64,000 nt of DNA, taken from Actinoallomurus liliacearum. Lineage in GTDB: Bacteria; Actinomycetota; Actinomycetes; Streptosporangiales; Streptosporangiaceae. Numbering within the stretch: position 1 is the first letter of the stretch; the number at the start of each line of letters is the position of its first letter. The notes beneath the pieces were generated by a model. The model saw nothing but the letters and a program-made list of their open reading frames with translations. It was not told where the DNA came from and did no database searches. Made by a program: the position numbers and the translations under genes. Of the stretch, positions 46,684-56,064 are shown piece by piece. The stretch covers positions 248,001 through 312,000 of the forward strand of contig NZ_BAABHJ010000008.1 of assembly GCF_039542035.1 (NCBI RefSeq), given 5' to 3'.

Positions 46684-48543
46684 GTGAGCCAGTGGACACT
46701 CCCGGGTCACACGGAGCTGCGCGAGCTCGGGTCCGGCGGTTTCGGGCGCGTCGTGCTCGCGCGCGACGACGCGTCCGGCGGCCTCGTCGCGATCAAGTAC
46801 CTGTTCACCGACCGACTCGGCGGCGAGGCCTTCCTGACCGCGTTCCGGGACGAGGCCCGCGTTCTGGCGATGCTGGACAGCCCGTACGTCACGCGGCTGT
46901 ACGGATACGTCGAGGAAGGCGACCACGCGGCCATCGTCATGGAGGCCGTCGACGGCGCCTCCCTCCGCGCCGTGCTCGACGAGCACGGTCCGGCGGGGCC
47001 GGAGGCCGCTCTGGCCGTGCTGAAAGGGTCTCTCCTGGGGCTCGCGGCCGCTCACGCAGCCGGAGTCGTGCATCGTGACTACAAGCCCGCGAACGTCCTG
47101 GTCCAACACGACGGACAGAGCAAGCTCGCCGACTTCGGCATCGCCGTGCGGTCGGGAACATCCGGGGATCGCTCGGGCACACCGTCCTACATGGCGCCGG
47201 AGCAGTGGAAGGGCGGCGCGGCCAGTCCGGCGACAGACGTCTACGCGGCGACATGCGTCTTCTTCGAGTGCCTCGCCGGCCATCGCCCTTATGCAGCGCA
47301 GGATCCGACGGGCCTCAAGGACCTTCACACCAACGCTCCGATCCCGATGACAGAGGTTCCCGAGCCGATCCGGCCCCTCATCGCCCGCGGTATGGCCAAG
47401 GACCCGGCGCACCGGCCGACGGGAGCTCTCGACTTCGTCGCTGAACTGGAGGAGTCGGCGACGCGGGCGTACGGCCGCGATTGGGAACGGAACGGGCGGA
47501 AGCGCCTGGCCGAAGTCGCGGCCGGGCTCGCCGCGTTGTTCCCGCTGGCGCTGGCCACGAGCACCGCCCCAGGCGGAGGAGCCGGTGCGGGCACCGGCCC
47601 CGGCAGCGGCAGCGGCAGCGCGGGAACGGGCGCAGGGAGCGGCAGTGGCGGGACCGGTGTCTCCGGCGCAGCGCCCGGGCGGACCACGGCGAGAAGACTG
47701 CTCGGAAAGGCCGGCACGAAGGCGGCGGTCGCCATCACGGGTGCGCTGATCATCGGGGCTGCCGGGACGGCGGTTCTCTCCCATCACGGCAAAGGACACG
47801 CGAAGCCACCTCTTGCGACCGCGGCCCCGAAACCACTGAGCATCTCGTTCGTCTCGCTGGACCAGCGGTTCACGAAGCCCACGCTTAACGTGGCAGGTAA
47901 ATACGTCAAGGTGAGCGGGCTCCCTGATCCGAAGGTCGAGGACAGCGTCAACCGCACGTTGCGGTTGCCGCTGGACCAACAGTTGCAGCGGTACCGCACA
48001 CACCGGCTGGCGATTCCTGTGCAGGGGGAATCCAAGGTGACGACCACCATTCAACTCGGCCTGCGCGGCCCTCGGCTACTCTCCGTCCGCTACCGGTTCG
48101 ACGGTGGAGGGACGGCGCCCCTGGACCGCCCGGACATGTTCGTCTCCCGCGCCGTCACGGTCGACCTGACCACGGGCCGACGGCTCCGTGCCACGGATAT
48201 CCTCCAGCCGCAGGCGCTGACCCCGTCGGGAATACGAGGCCTGATCCAGCGAATCGGCCGAAATTCGCCGAACGGGTCTCTGTGCCCGGGCGGGAAGGTG
48301 TCCTCCCCGCGGCTTTCCTCGTCGGGAATCGACAGTGACGACAAGGATCGGCGGTACCTCGATCTGCTGCCCGGGCCGGACGGAATCGAATTCAACGTCG
48401 TGATGTACATGATGGGCTATGCGATGGGATGCGACGAATCCTTCGTCTCAATCCCGTACAGCGACCTCGCCGATCTGATCTCGCCTGCGATAGTGGCCGA
48501 CGCCCGACACTCTGGGTCGATTCCGGCGCCGTCACCGACATAA
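46684..48543 (+). CDS. transmembrane Ser/Thr kinase with RsiV/DUF3298-like extracellular domain
   Basis: A 619-residue kinase. Gly-loop ELGSGGFGRVVLA, Lys38, Asp132 (HRDYKPAN), DFGIAV and GTPSYMAPEQW indicate an active Hanks-type enzyme (domain about 8-270). A Gly/Ser-rich linker precedes one membrane helix (about 340-360). The extracellular part (385-610) contains VSYRFDGGG-like RYRFDGGGTAP, TVDLTTGRRL and FNVVMYMMGYAMGCDESFVSIPYSDL, the pattern of DUF3298/RsiV-type domains that bind cell-wall ligands such as lysozyme in RsiV. Starts with GTG. Confidence 0.88.
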   Translation: MSQWTLPGHTELRELGSGGFGRVVLARDDASGGLVAIKYLFTDRLGGEAFLTAFRDEARVLAMLDSPYVTRLYGYVEEGDHAAIVMEAVDGASLRAVLDEHGPAGPEAALAVLKGSLLGLAAAHAAGVVHRDYKPANVLVQHDGQSKLADFGIAVRSGTSGDRSGTPSYMAPEQWKGGAASPATDVYAATCVFFECLAGHRPYAAQDPTGLKDLHTNAPIPMTEVPEPIRPLIARGMAKDPAHRPTGALDFVAELEESATRAYGRDWERNGRKRLAEVAAGLAALFPLALATSTAPGGGAGAGTGPGSGSGSAGTGAGSGSGGTGVSGAAPGRTTARRLLGKAGTKAAVAITGALIIGAAGTAVLSHHGKGHAKPPLATAAPKPLSISFVSLDQRFTKPTLNVAGKYVKVSGLPDPKVEDSVNRTLRLPLDQQLQRYRTHRLAIPVQGESKVTTTIQLGLRGPRLLSVRYRFDGGGTAPLDRPDMFVSRAVTVDLTTGRRLRATDILQPQALTPSGIRGLIQRIGRNSPNGSLCPGGKVSSPRLSSSGIDSDDKDRRYLDLLPGPDGIEFNVVMYMMGYAMGCDESFVSIPYSDLADLISPAIVADARHSGSIPAPSPT

Positions 48544-48615
48544 CGGACCAGACCGCCCCACAACCTGCAGTTATCTCGCTCTCGCAGGAGGTCGGGACGC
48601 CGACGCCCGCGAAAC

Positions 48616-48909
48616 CTACTCCTGGAGGTGACGCTCAATAGCCTCGACCTTCGCAGTAAGCCCATCGGTGACGCCCTCCCGAATATCCGCCTTGAGCACC
48701 AGGCTGACGCGAGGAGCGCGGACCGCAACCGCTTCCACCGCCCGTTTGACCACGTCCATTACCTCGTCCCATTCACCCTCGATGCTGGTGAACATGGCAT
48801 CCGTGCGGTTGGGCAGGCCGCTCTCTCGGACGACGCGTACGGCCTCGGCGACAGACTCCCCTACGGACTCACCGACGCCCAGAGGCGTGACCGAGAAAGC
48901 GACGATCAT
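48616..48909 (-). CDS. MTH1187/YkoF family thiamine-binding protein
   Basis: A 97-residue ferredoxin-fold protein: MIVAFSVTPLGVGESVGESVAEAVRVVRESGLPNRTDAMFTSIEG...EVMDVVKRAVEAV. The family forms tetramers binding thiamine-like ligands; its physiological role is unsettled. The start overlaps the NUDIX stop (TGATG). It is the last gene of a long minus-strand run that includes the type IV secretion-like locus, but probably unrelated to it functionally. ATG 48909 is chosen over an in-frame extension inside the NUDIX gene. Confidence 0.88.
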   Translation of the reverse strand: MIVAFSVTPLGVGESVGESVAEAVRVVRESGLPNRTDAMFTSIEGEWDEVMDVVKRAVEAVAVRAPRVSLVLKADIREGVTDGLTAKVEAIERHLQE

Positions 48910-49316
48910 CAAGTCTCCTTGAGGTGCTCGCGTACGGCTTCGACGACGGGTAGGTCCGCCGGCAACCACGGGACATCGAACAGTTCCGCCTCGGTCAGCC
49001 AGCGCAACGCGGAGTGCTCTCGAGCCTCCGGCTCGCCGTGCACGATCGCGGCCGTCCAGACCCGCATCACCAGTCCATTATGCAGCGGGCAGTCCGCCCC
49101 GATCCGGGTGCCCACTTCGACGTCGACGCCGAGTTCCTCGCGGCATTCACGAACGAGTGCGTCCTGTTCCGTCTCGCCGGGTTCGACCTTGCCGCCGGGG
49201 AACTCCCATCCGCCGGCCAGCTCCGGCGGGTCGGCGCGCTGCGCCGCCAGGAGCCGCCCGTTGTCGATGATCGCCGCCCCCACCACCAGAGACGGACCCG
49301 TTCCCGCAAGTCCCAC
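48909..49316 (-). CDS. NUDIX hydrolase (MutT-like)
   Basis: A 135-residue NUDIX protein. The box reads GGKVEPGETEQDALVRECREELGV, a complete GX5EX7REUXEEXGU motif. The size and WEFPGGKVE start resemble MutT/CTP pyrophosphohydrolases that clean oxidised nucleotides. The GTG start directly follows the stop of the transglycosylase gene. Specific substrate not determinable. Confidence 0.9.
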   Translation of the reverse strand: MGLAGTGPSLVVGAAIIDNGRLLAAQRADPPELAGGWEFPGGKVEPGETEQDALVRECREELGVDVEVGTRIGADCPLHNGLVMRVWTAAIVHGEPEAREHSALRWLTEAELFDVPWLPADLPVVEAVREHLKET

Positions 49317-50456
49317 TCAGAGCCTCTTCGTCGGTCCGTTGTGACCGTTGTGCGCGGTCGGACGGGTGAAGCCGACCGCACCACCGGGGTAGGTCTTGTA
49401 GTTCTGCAGTTTGACCACGTCGCCGGTGTGCGGCGCCACGATCATGATCCCCTTCTGCGGGTTGTAGACCATGCCGACGTGACCAGGGCCGGTGTGCCCC
49501 GGCAGGTACTCGAAGAACACGAGGTCGCCCGGTTGTTCCTGCCCTCTCGGCACCGAGGCGCCCCACCAGTACTGATCGTCGGACAGTCGCGGGATGGTCA
49601 CCCCCGCGGTCTTGTAGGCGGTCATCGTCAGACCGGAGCAGTCGAAGCTGTTCGGCCCGGTCGCGCCGTAAACGTATGGCTTGCCCAACTGGGCCTTGGC
49701 GAACGCGATCACCGTGGCGGCGACCGCGTTCGGAGCCACCGGCGCCCCGTTCATGTCCACGCAGGCCGGCCCGTTCGCCTGAACGACGTTGAAGCTTCCG
49801 TTGGAGTATCGCTGCGCCCAGGAAAGCACCAGGTTCACATATTGCACTGAGTGGTTGTATGCAAAGATCGCCGTTCGCGTACGGGACGGCGCGCCGCTGT
49901 GCTTCAGGTAGTTGGCCGCCCCGGGAATGGCATCCGCAGGGTCATATCGGTCTTTCTTATGGTCCCCATTGCCGTCCACGCCGAACGTCCCCCATGTGGC
50001 CGGCATGAACTGCATCGGTCCGCCGGCCCCGACCGAGTTGCTGCCGCTGTGCACACCAGGGAGATTCGATTGGCCGTGGTCCGTCTCCACTTTGCCGATG
50101 CCGGCCAGGAGGTTCCACGGCAGCCCGTACTGCTGACCGGCCTTCTTATAGAGCTGGAGGTAGTTCGACGGGATGCTGTTCGCGTCCCCCGACTGCTGGG
50201 GCTGCGAAGCCGCCCCGGCGGTGTCCGTGCAGTTCCCGCCGTTCGTCGCGTTCTGGAAGAACTGATTGGCCCCGAAGAACAGTGGGATCGACACCAGGCT
50301 CATGAAGAACAGCGCCGCAGCGCCTCCGGCGATGATGATCGGCAGTCGGACCGCACCTCGGTCCGACTGCGTGAGATAAAGAAGAGAGACAATACGACGG
50401 CCTTCGTTCCGCCCCCCCAAGCCGACGCCGAGCCGCAGGTGCCGGCGAAGCTTCAT
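49317..50456 (-). CDS. membrane-anchored lytic transglycosylase with NlpC/P60 domain (T4SS cell-wall hydrolase)
   Basis: A 379-residue bifunctional peptidoglycan hydrolase. After a basic start and one membrane helix (about 40-62) comes a soluble lytic transglycosylase domain (about 95-220; catalytic Glu in GIGKVETDHG, then GAGGPMQFMPATW). An NlpC/P60 peptidase domain follows (about 245-365; Cys in SFDCSGLTM, His in GHVGMVY). In Gram-positive conjugation systems such VirB1-like enzymes open the wall for the transfer channel. I prefer ATG 50456 (AAAGGA spacing); a GTG at 50477 overlapping the previous stop is the alternative. Confidence 0.9.
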   Translation of the reverse strand: MKLRRHLRLGVGLGGRNEGRRIVSLLYLTQSDRGAVRLPIIIAGGAAALFFMSLVSIPLFFGANQFFQNATNGGNCTDTAGAASQPQQSGDANSIPSNYLQLYKKAGQQYGLPWNLLAGIGKVETDHGQSNLPGVHSGSNSVGAGGPMQFMPATWGTFGVDGNGDHKKDRYDPADAIPGAANYLKHSGAPSRTRTAIFAYNHSVQYVNLVLSWAQRYSNGSFNVVQANGPACVDMNGAPVAPNAVAATVIAFAKAQLGKPYVYGATGPNSFDCSGLTMTAYKTAGVTIPRLSDDQYWWGASVPRGQEQPGDLVFFEYLPGHTGPGHVGMVYNPQKGIMIVAPHTGDVVKLQNYKTYPGGAVGFTRPTAHNGHNGPTKRL

Positions 50457-50466
50457 CTCTTTCCTT

Positions 50467-51090
50467 TCACTTGTCACCCTGGTCTGCCGGTTGGAACGCG
50501 TAGACGACCCAGCTCCCGCCGGACCTCGTCACCGTGACGGCGTACTGCTGGCTGGCGTCGCTGGGACTACCTCCCTTGCTGATGTGCTGGGTACCGGTGA
50601 CGAGGAAGATGAACTGGTCCTTCTGCATGTCCCGGAGAGCGTCCAGATGCGCGTCGGAGGTCGAGACCTCCTTGTCCTGCTTCCGCTGTTCGACCAGACC
50701 TACCGCCGACCCGTCGCGCTGCAACTGCGTCGCGAGATCGGTGGTCACCAGGCCCTGCATCCGCCCGATATAGGCGCTCGGCTGCTCGTCGTAGCGGTAG
50801 GTGCCGTAGGCGATGGTGAAACGACGGGCGACGTCCGCCGCGGCGCTGAAGTCCTTCTGCGTGAACGGCAGCAGCGAGTAGATGTCGTACGTGCCCCCGC
50901 TCGGCGGCGGACCCGTCAGTCCAGGCGCGGTGAAGGACGGCGCGGACGGCGACGGAGCGGGGGTCGATCCCCGAGCCGAACTCTTGTGCCGGCCGCTTCC
51001 ATTGCCGATGGTCAAGATCAACCCTGCTGCGGCGAGGAGCACCACCAACGCGGCGAACAGGATCTTGCGCTGGCGATCGGTCAGATCCAT
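50467..51090 (-). CDS. single-pass VirB8-like conjugation protein
   Basis: A 207-residue protein: membrane helix at about 10-30, a Ser/Pro linker and a C-terminal domain (about 75-205) with an NTF2-like pattern (FSAAADVARRFTIAYGTYRYDEQPSAYIGRMQGLVTTDLATQL...WVVYAFQPADQ). NTF2-like domains on a single helix are the hallmark of VirB8/TcpC scaffolds, and the gene lies inside the type IV cluster. The locus also encodes a larger TcpC, so this may be a second scaffold. Confidence 0.75.
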   Translation of the reverse strand: MDLTDRQRKILFAALVVLLAAAGLILTIGNGSGRHKSSARGSTPAPSPSAPSFTAPGLTGPPPSGGTYDIYSLLPFTQKDFSAAADVARRFTIAYGTYRYDEQPSAYIGRMQGLVTTDLATQLQRDGSAVGLVEQRKQDKEVSTSDAHLDALRDMQKDQFIFLVTGTQHISKGGSPSDASQQYAVTVTRSGGSWVVYAFQPADQGDK

Positions 51091-51097
51091 CGGCTCC

Positions 51098-53470
51098 TCA
51101 TCGCTCGTCGCCGTCCTCGCGCTTCACCGGACGCAGCCAGAACGGCATGGACGGACCGTCCTCGCGCGACCTGCCCGACCACAGCGGCGGCGGCGCCTTG
51201 CCCTCCGGGCTGCTGTCATCGCGTCCCCCGGACGTCGGGGCGGGGCCGGGCCTCGCTCCCGAGGACCCTCCACGCGCCGGAGCGCTCTTCTTCGCGCCGC
51301 CCGAAGCGGATGGCGGAGCCGTACGACCGCCCGATCCACCGCCGAACCAGCCCCGGCGACCGCCGCCGTTGGAGGCGCCGCCCTGCTCACCACCGCCGCC
51401 GGACCGGCCGCGGCCTCCGTTCTCGCCGCCACCGGCCGGTCGCCGCGGTGGCGTGCGGGTGCCGGACCCCTGCCCCGCGCCGGTCTTCCCGGCGGCCCCC
51501 CAACTGGCTCCGGTGGGTGCGGCAGGCGGACGCGCACCGCCGCCGGCGGCACTCGGCCGGCGTTCCTCGCCGGACGGGGAGTCGGCCGGCGGCCGAGGAG
51601 CCGGCGGGCGGGCTGCTCCGCCCGATCCGGACGGGCGTGGGCTCCAGAGCCCACCGCCGTTCGTCCTCGGGGTGGGCGCCGCGGCCTGCGCGCGCGGCGA
51701 CAGGTTCAGCGGCGGAGCACTGCCCCGCGTCGCCCCGGCGGCCTTCGCGGCGAGCTGTGCGGCGCGTCCGCGCCGGTCGGCGGCACCGACCACCTCACGG
51801 CCGGCCGTGTCGAAGTCGGCTCCGTCGTCGCTCCTGAGGGTCGGGGCGCCGGCCAGAGTGCCGGAGTCACGCTTGCCCCAGCGACCGAGCCGGTAACCCG
51901 CGGCGCCGGGGACGGCCGCGGTCGCGATCGCGGTGGTCCGCTTCCGCGTCTCCCGGATCGCCTCCTCGACCTGCTGCTCCCCCTTGCGGGAGCCGACGGC
52001 GGAGTAGCCGACCGCGGCGAACAGGTGCTGGAACGGCTTCCGGTAGACGAAGGCCGCCAGGGTGACGAGAGAGATCAGCAGGATCTGCAGGCCCCACGGC
52101 AGGCTCTCGGCCATGACCAGGCCGTAGCACCACAGCAGGAGGGCCAGCACGCCGATCAAGGCCGCCTGCTTCAGCAGGGTCGACAGGAGGAGTTCGAACC
52201 AGCGCACCGCGATGACCCGGCCGATGCCCGGATGGATGCCGATGCCCAGGAAGATCGGCCCCGCGACGAGAAGCAGCAGGAACGAGATCTTCAAAATGAT
52301 CAGCATGACCGAGACGACCAGCACCAGCAGTCCGGCGACCAGGGCCGCGAGCAGGGCTCCGAACCCCACCGCCAGACGCGACGTCCAGTCCTTCCCCTGG
52401 AAGAGGGAGTAGTCGGCGGCGAAGTTGTCCTTGATGTTCTTGGTCACGCCCTTGTAGGCATCGGCCTTCTTCCCGAGGTCCGGCTTCTGCCCGTTGGTGC
52501 TCTCGGAGAGATCGACCGCTTGGGAAGCCAGGAGCGTGCCCGCGTTGTCCTGGACGATCTTGGCCTTCGGGTCGTCGGTCCCGAACTCGCCCATCAGCCA
52601 CGGTTTGCAGACGAGCGTCACCCACAGACCATTGGCGTTACGGGTGACCGCGTCGTTCGTCGCCGGCTGCGGCGGCTTCCCCTTCTGCGGAATGCACGTC
52701 GTGCTGTCGGCGTCGCTCTGTGGAAGAGCGGCGTTGAAAGCCGCGGTCGCCCCGTTGGAGACCTTCGTCCCCAATGTTGTGAAGTCGCCGGGTCTGCCGA
52801 TCAGCCAGATCAGTGCGACCATCGCCAGCACCATCCAGATGGTGCCTTCCGCCACCCGGCTGGCGCGCCGGCGGATCAGTCCCCACCAGGCCAGCCACAG
52901 GGCCCCGAGGATGACCACCCACGACCAGTACTTGGCGCCGAAGGTGTTCCCCATGCTCCGGATCACGCCGTCGACCGTCTTCTTCAGCCACCCGAGGAGG
53001 GACTCGGACGCCGCCGCCTGGTAGATGGTGATGGTCGTCCGGTCGATCGCCTGTGCGAAGACGAAGACGGTGTTCGCGATGTTGTTGCCGATCATCGCGG
53101 GCATGTCGGAACAGCCCATGTCCACCGCGTGCCACGACTGACCGCGCGTCCCGTACCGGTCGTAGTACGTGAGCTGCTCCGGTGTGTCCTTCGCCGTCTT
53201 CTGCAGCTGGGCGCTGGGATAGTTCGGCGGCTTCACCATGCCGTCGATACCCGAGCCGTACTGCTCCGGCGCCGGGTGGTCGGCGGGCGCGCAGGCGTCA
53301 TTCGGGTTCGAGCCCGGCGCCGTCGGAATGGGATCGGCGCTTGCGAAGCCCAAGGGGCTCAGGACCAGTAGCGCCATGAGCATGAGGATGAGAAGCGACC
53401 GGCGCTTAGCCCGTGGTCTGCCCTTCGCCGGTTGTCGTCGTCGGCGGTGGCGGACGCCTGACACCCTCAT
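51098..53470 (-). CDS. polytopic VirB6/TrbL-like channel protein
   Basis: A 790-residue protein with a signal peptide (ending ASADP), an extracytoplasmic region with paired Cys and about seven to eight membrane helices between residues 150 and 490. A basic, Gly/Ala/Pro/Ser-rich disordered cytoplasmic tail (about 500-790) follows. This matches TcpH/VirB6 inner-membrane channel subunits of Gram-positive type IV systems. Start ATG overlaps the VirB4 stop (ATGA). Confidence 0.82.
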   Translation of the reverse strand: MRVSGVRHRRRRQPAKGRPRAKRRSLLILMLMALLVLSPLGFASADPIPTAPGSNPNDACAPADHPAPEQYGSGIDGMVKPPNYPSAQLQKTAKDTPEQLTYYDRYGTRGQSWHAVDMGCSDMPAMIGNNIANTVFVFAQAIDRTTITIYQAAASESLLGWLKKTVDGVIRSMGNTFGAKYWSWVVILGALWLAWWGLIRRRASRVAEGTIWMVLAMVALIWLIGRPGDFTTLGTKVSNGATAAFNAALPQSDADSTTCIPQKGKPPQPATNDAVTRNANGLWVTLVCKPWLMGEFGTDDPKAKIVQDNAGTLLASQAVDLSESTNGQKPDLGKKADAYKGVTKNIKDNFAADYSLFQGKDWTSRLAVGFGALLAALVAGLLVLVVSVMLIILKISFLLLLVAGPIFLGIGIHPGIGRVIAVRWFELLLSTLLKQAALIGVLALLLWCYGLVMAESLPWGLQILLISLVTLAAFVYRKPFQHLFAAVGYSAVGSRKGEQQVEEAIRETRKRTTAIATAAVPGAAGYRLGRWGKRDSGTLAGAPTLRSDDGADFDTAGREVVGAADRRGRAAQLAAKAAGATRGSAPPLNLSPRAQAAAPTPRTNGGGLWSPRPSGSGGAARPPAPRPPADSPSGEERRPSAAGGGARPPAAPTGASWGAAGKTGAGQGSGTRTPPRRPAGGGENGGRGRSGGGGEQGGASNGGGRRGWFGGGSGGRTAPPSASGGAKKSAPARGGSSGARPGPAPTSGGRDDSSPEGKAPPPLWSGRSREDGPSMPFWLRPVKREDGDER

Positions 53471-56004
53471 CGGGGGACCTCCTGGGTGACCTCTGTGGCG
53501 GGGTCGCGGGGGGCGGTGGAGGGACGGGATGGTCGCTCGTTCCCACTATGCGGGTCCGACGCTTTGTCCGCACTCATTTCGTCGGGCTTGGAACGTGTCG
53601 GGTTGGTGTCGAGCCAGCGGAGGAGCTCCTCGGAGACGAGGTCCACGCCGATCCGGCCGGCGCGGCCGTCGAGGTCACGGAAGATGCACTCGCCGTTGCC
53701 GAGGTTGCGCAGCACGGCGCGGTGCTCGTCGGAGTTCTCGACGCCGATGAGGGCCATCACGTTGCCGACCTCGTTCCGCTCGGTCGAGCGGAACGAGTAG
53801 ACGGACGAGAGGCAGTTCGTGACCTGCTCGTTGAGGAGGTCGCCGGCGTTCTGTGAGACGAGGATCAGGGCGGTGTTCCGGGAACGGCCCATCCGGGAGA
53901 CCTCCGGGATGAGCTTGGCGCCCTCAGGCGTCTGTGTGATCGCCCAGGCCTCGTCAAGGAAGATCGCCTTGGGCAGGTGGCGGTCGAGGCCGTGCATCAG
54001 GCGACGGGCGAACTGCGACACGAGGTACATCAGGGCGACGGAAAGCCGCTGCTCGTACGAGTAGTCCTCGCGGTTGATCGCCACGTCCGGCAGGGTCAGA
54101 CCGCCGAGCGTGAAGACCGTCGTCCAACCGGCGGTGTCGATCCGCTCGCCGCCCGACGGGTCGAAGCACAGGCGGGCGAGCCGCATCTCCGACATCGAGC
54201 GCAGCACGGCGCCGAGGTTCTTCGACGCCGGGTCATCGGAGGCGTCCAGGTAGTCGACGACCTTGCCGAGGGAGGGCTGCGGCTGGTTGGCGACCGCGCC
54301 GACCGCCTGGATCATGGCGGACTCGCGCTCCTCGGACATGCGGGGCAGCAGCAGGCGCAGCGTCTCCGTGGCCATGGTCTTCTTGGCCGCGAGGTCGTCG
54401 CCGAAGCTGAACGGGTCGAGGAGGCCGGGAGCCGCGGAGCCCAGCGGCAGGACGCGGGCGCGGCGCCCGCGCCGGCGCAGCAGCTCGACCAGGGACTCCG
54501 CGTCGCCCTTGGGATCGATGGCGGCGATCGTGACCCCGCGCAACGCCATCTGGTACAGCAGCAGCAGCGCCAGGGTCGTCTTGCCACCGCCGGGCTCACC
54601 GGTGATCGCGACCGCGGTGGGGCGGTTGCGCGCGGCGGCGACGAGCGGATCGAAGTGCACGATGGACCGGGCGCGGCCGAGCGTCTCCCCGATGTACGGC
54701 CCGACCCAGCCGGCCGACGTGTCGTCCCGCCGGTCGCCGAGGTCGACGGTCGCGGTGGGCATGCCGCCGGCGATCGTCCGCAGCGGCTGCCGCTGGGCGT
54801 ACGCGTTGACGCGGATCCGGTCGCCGGGCAGCGACTCGCAGAACAGCGAGAACTGGTCGCCGGTCGAGCAGACGATGTCGATGCCGAGGTCGCGGTAGTG
54901 CTCGACGACCGCGTCGACTCGCTGCTGCAGGAGGTCCTCGGTCGGCGCGGAGACGATGAGCCGGTGCCAGCCGTACACGAACGGCAACCGCTCCTTGGTG
55001 ATGCCGTGCTCGAGCATGCGGGCGGCGTCGATCTGCTCGGCCAGCGCGATGGGCGCCTCGGCTCCGGCCTCGCGGATGTGCTGGTCCATGTCGCGGGCGT
55101 GCGCGAGCTTCCGGGAGACGTCCTTGGACGCCTTGGCCGGTGGGACGAGCTTCATTCGCGCCGACACCTCCACCGGGAAGGGCAGGGCGTCGGCGAAGTG
55201 CATCCACGGCTCGCCGTCCGGGAACGGCATCAGATCCGGGAAGCGGGCGAACGACAGGTACGCGACGTACGACGAGCCGTCCGGCTGCTCCATGCGGAGG
55301 TTCGACCGACCGTTGACGATCGTGCCCTCGACGAGACTCTCGATCTCGCCGGCGCCCCAGGTGCGGCGCGGGGTGGCCGAGGGCGGCGGATCGGTCAGGG
55401 CCCCGCTGGCCGCGTGCTGGAACAACCAGGCGATCTCCGTGGACGACGCGTGCCGGGCGTACAGGGCGCTGGCTCCGAGGGAGCGGCCGAGCCGCTCGGA
55501 CTGCTCGGTCCAGCGGGCGATCTCCTTCACCGGGATCGCCTCGTCGTGCAGCCCGAGGACCTCCTCGCTGCGCTTGTACAGGCCGAAGAGCTGCTTGAAG
55601 GCGCCTCCGGAGAGCTGGGCTCCAACGCCGCGCTGGCCGAGGCGCACGCCGAGGTAGACCTCCTTGGTCCAGAAGTCCTTGGACCAGACGTGGGCGTACA
55701 TCTCCTCGAGGTACTCGCGCCAGCCCTGGCCCCCGTCCGAGGTCTCGTCGAGGGCGAGCGCCCACTCGGCGGCCGGATACGTACGATGCACGATCCGCAG
55801 GTGGATCTCGGCGTCCTGCATGCGGATGCCGGCGAGCGCGATGGTGATGTTGGTGGCGAGCGCCTCGCGCTCTTCGTTCGTCGTGAACTCGTACGAGACG
55901 GTCGGCAGCCGGAAGTACGCCCAGGCGGCGTTGTCGGTGAGGAGGATCCGATCGTCGAAATACCGTACGGCCAGCCGGCTGCGGGCCTTGGACGCCCTGC
56001 TCAT
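53467..56004 (-). CDS. VirB4-like type IV secretion ATPase
   Basis: An 845-residue AAA+ motor. The N-terminal domain (about 1-430) is the VirB4/TcpF-ConE type. The ATPase core has Walker A TGEPGGGKTT (Lys475), Walker B KAIFLDEAWAI and the motif ALILVSQNAGDL with a downstream conserved arginine region (SFRSTERNE). VirB4 proteins energise assembly and substrate movement. The C-terminal 40 residues are polar and disordered. It is coupled to the VirB6-like gene by 4 bp. Confidence 0.92.
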   Translation of the reverse strand: MSRASKARSRLAVRYFDDRILLTDNAAWAYFRLPTVSYEFTTNEEREALATNITIALAGIRMQDAEIHLRIVHRTYPAAEWALALDETSDGGQGWREYLEEMYAHVWSKDFWTKEVYLGVRLGQRGVGAQLSGGAFKQLFGLYKRSEEVLGLHDEAIPVKEIARWTEQSERLGRSLGASALYARHASSTEIAWLFQHAASGALTDPPPSATPRRTWGAGEIESLVEGTIVNGRSNLRMEQPDGSSYVAYLSFARFPDLMPFPDGEPWMHFADALPFPVEVSARMKLVPPAKASKDVSRKLAHARDMDQHIREAGAEAPIALAEQIDAARMLEHGITKERLPFVYGWHRLIVSAPTEDLLQQRVDAVVEHYRDLGIDIVCSTGDQFSLFCESLPGDRIRVNAYAQRQPLRTIAGGMPTATVDLGDRRDDTSAGWVGPYIGETLGRARSIVHFDPLVAAARNRPTAVAITGEPGGGKTTLALLLLYQMALRGVTIAAIDPKGDAESLVELLRRRGRRARVLPLGSAAPGLLDPFSFGDDLAAKKTMATETLRLLLPRMSEERESAMIQAVGAVANQPQPSLGKVVDYLDASDDPASKNLGAVLRSMSEMRLARLCFDPSGGERIDTAGWTTVFTLGGLTLPDVAINREDYSYEQRLSVALMYLVSQFARRLMHGLDRHLPKAIFLDEAWAITQTPEGAKLIPEVSRMGRSRNTALILVSQNAGDLLNEQVTNCLSSVYSFRSTERNEVGNVMALIGVENSDEHRAVLRNLGNGECIFRDLDGRAGRIGVDLVSEELLRWLDTNPTRSKPDEMSADKASDPHSGNERPSRPSTAPRDPATEVTQEVPR

Positions 56005-56007
56005 CGG

Positions 56008-56064
56008 TTACTCCTCGTCCTTACTGAACACTTGGTCACGCGCTGTCGGACGCCGTCCGCTCAT
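56008..56064 (-). CDS. possible 18-residue coupling peptide
   Basis: The frame MSGRRPTARDQVFSKDEE begins with an ATG overlapping the stop of the upstream TcpE-MinD gene (ATGA) and ends TAA three bases before the VirB4 ATG. It contains GAGGAG, the VirB4 ribosome site. It is not homologous to the 68-bp element but repeats the same layout. It may simply be spacer. Confidence 0.3.
   Translation of the reverse strand: MSGRRPTARDQVFSKDEE

Noticed and set aside
48544..48615. terminator between the second kinase and the thiamine-binding gene
   Set aside because: No stem of useful length is visible in this 72-bp convergent gap.
52190..52210. tRNA-like GTTCGAAC sequence
   Set aside because: It lies inside the VirB6-like coding region, and no cloverleaf could be drawn around it. 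No tRNA gene was recognised in the window.
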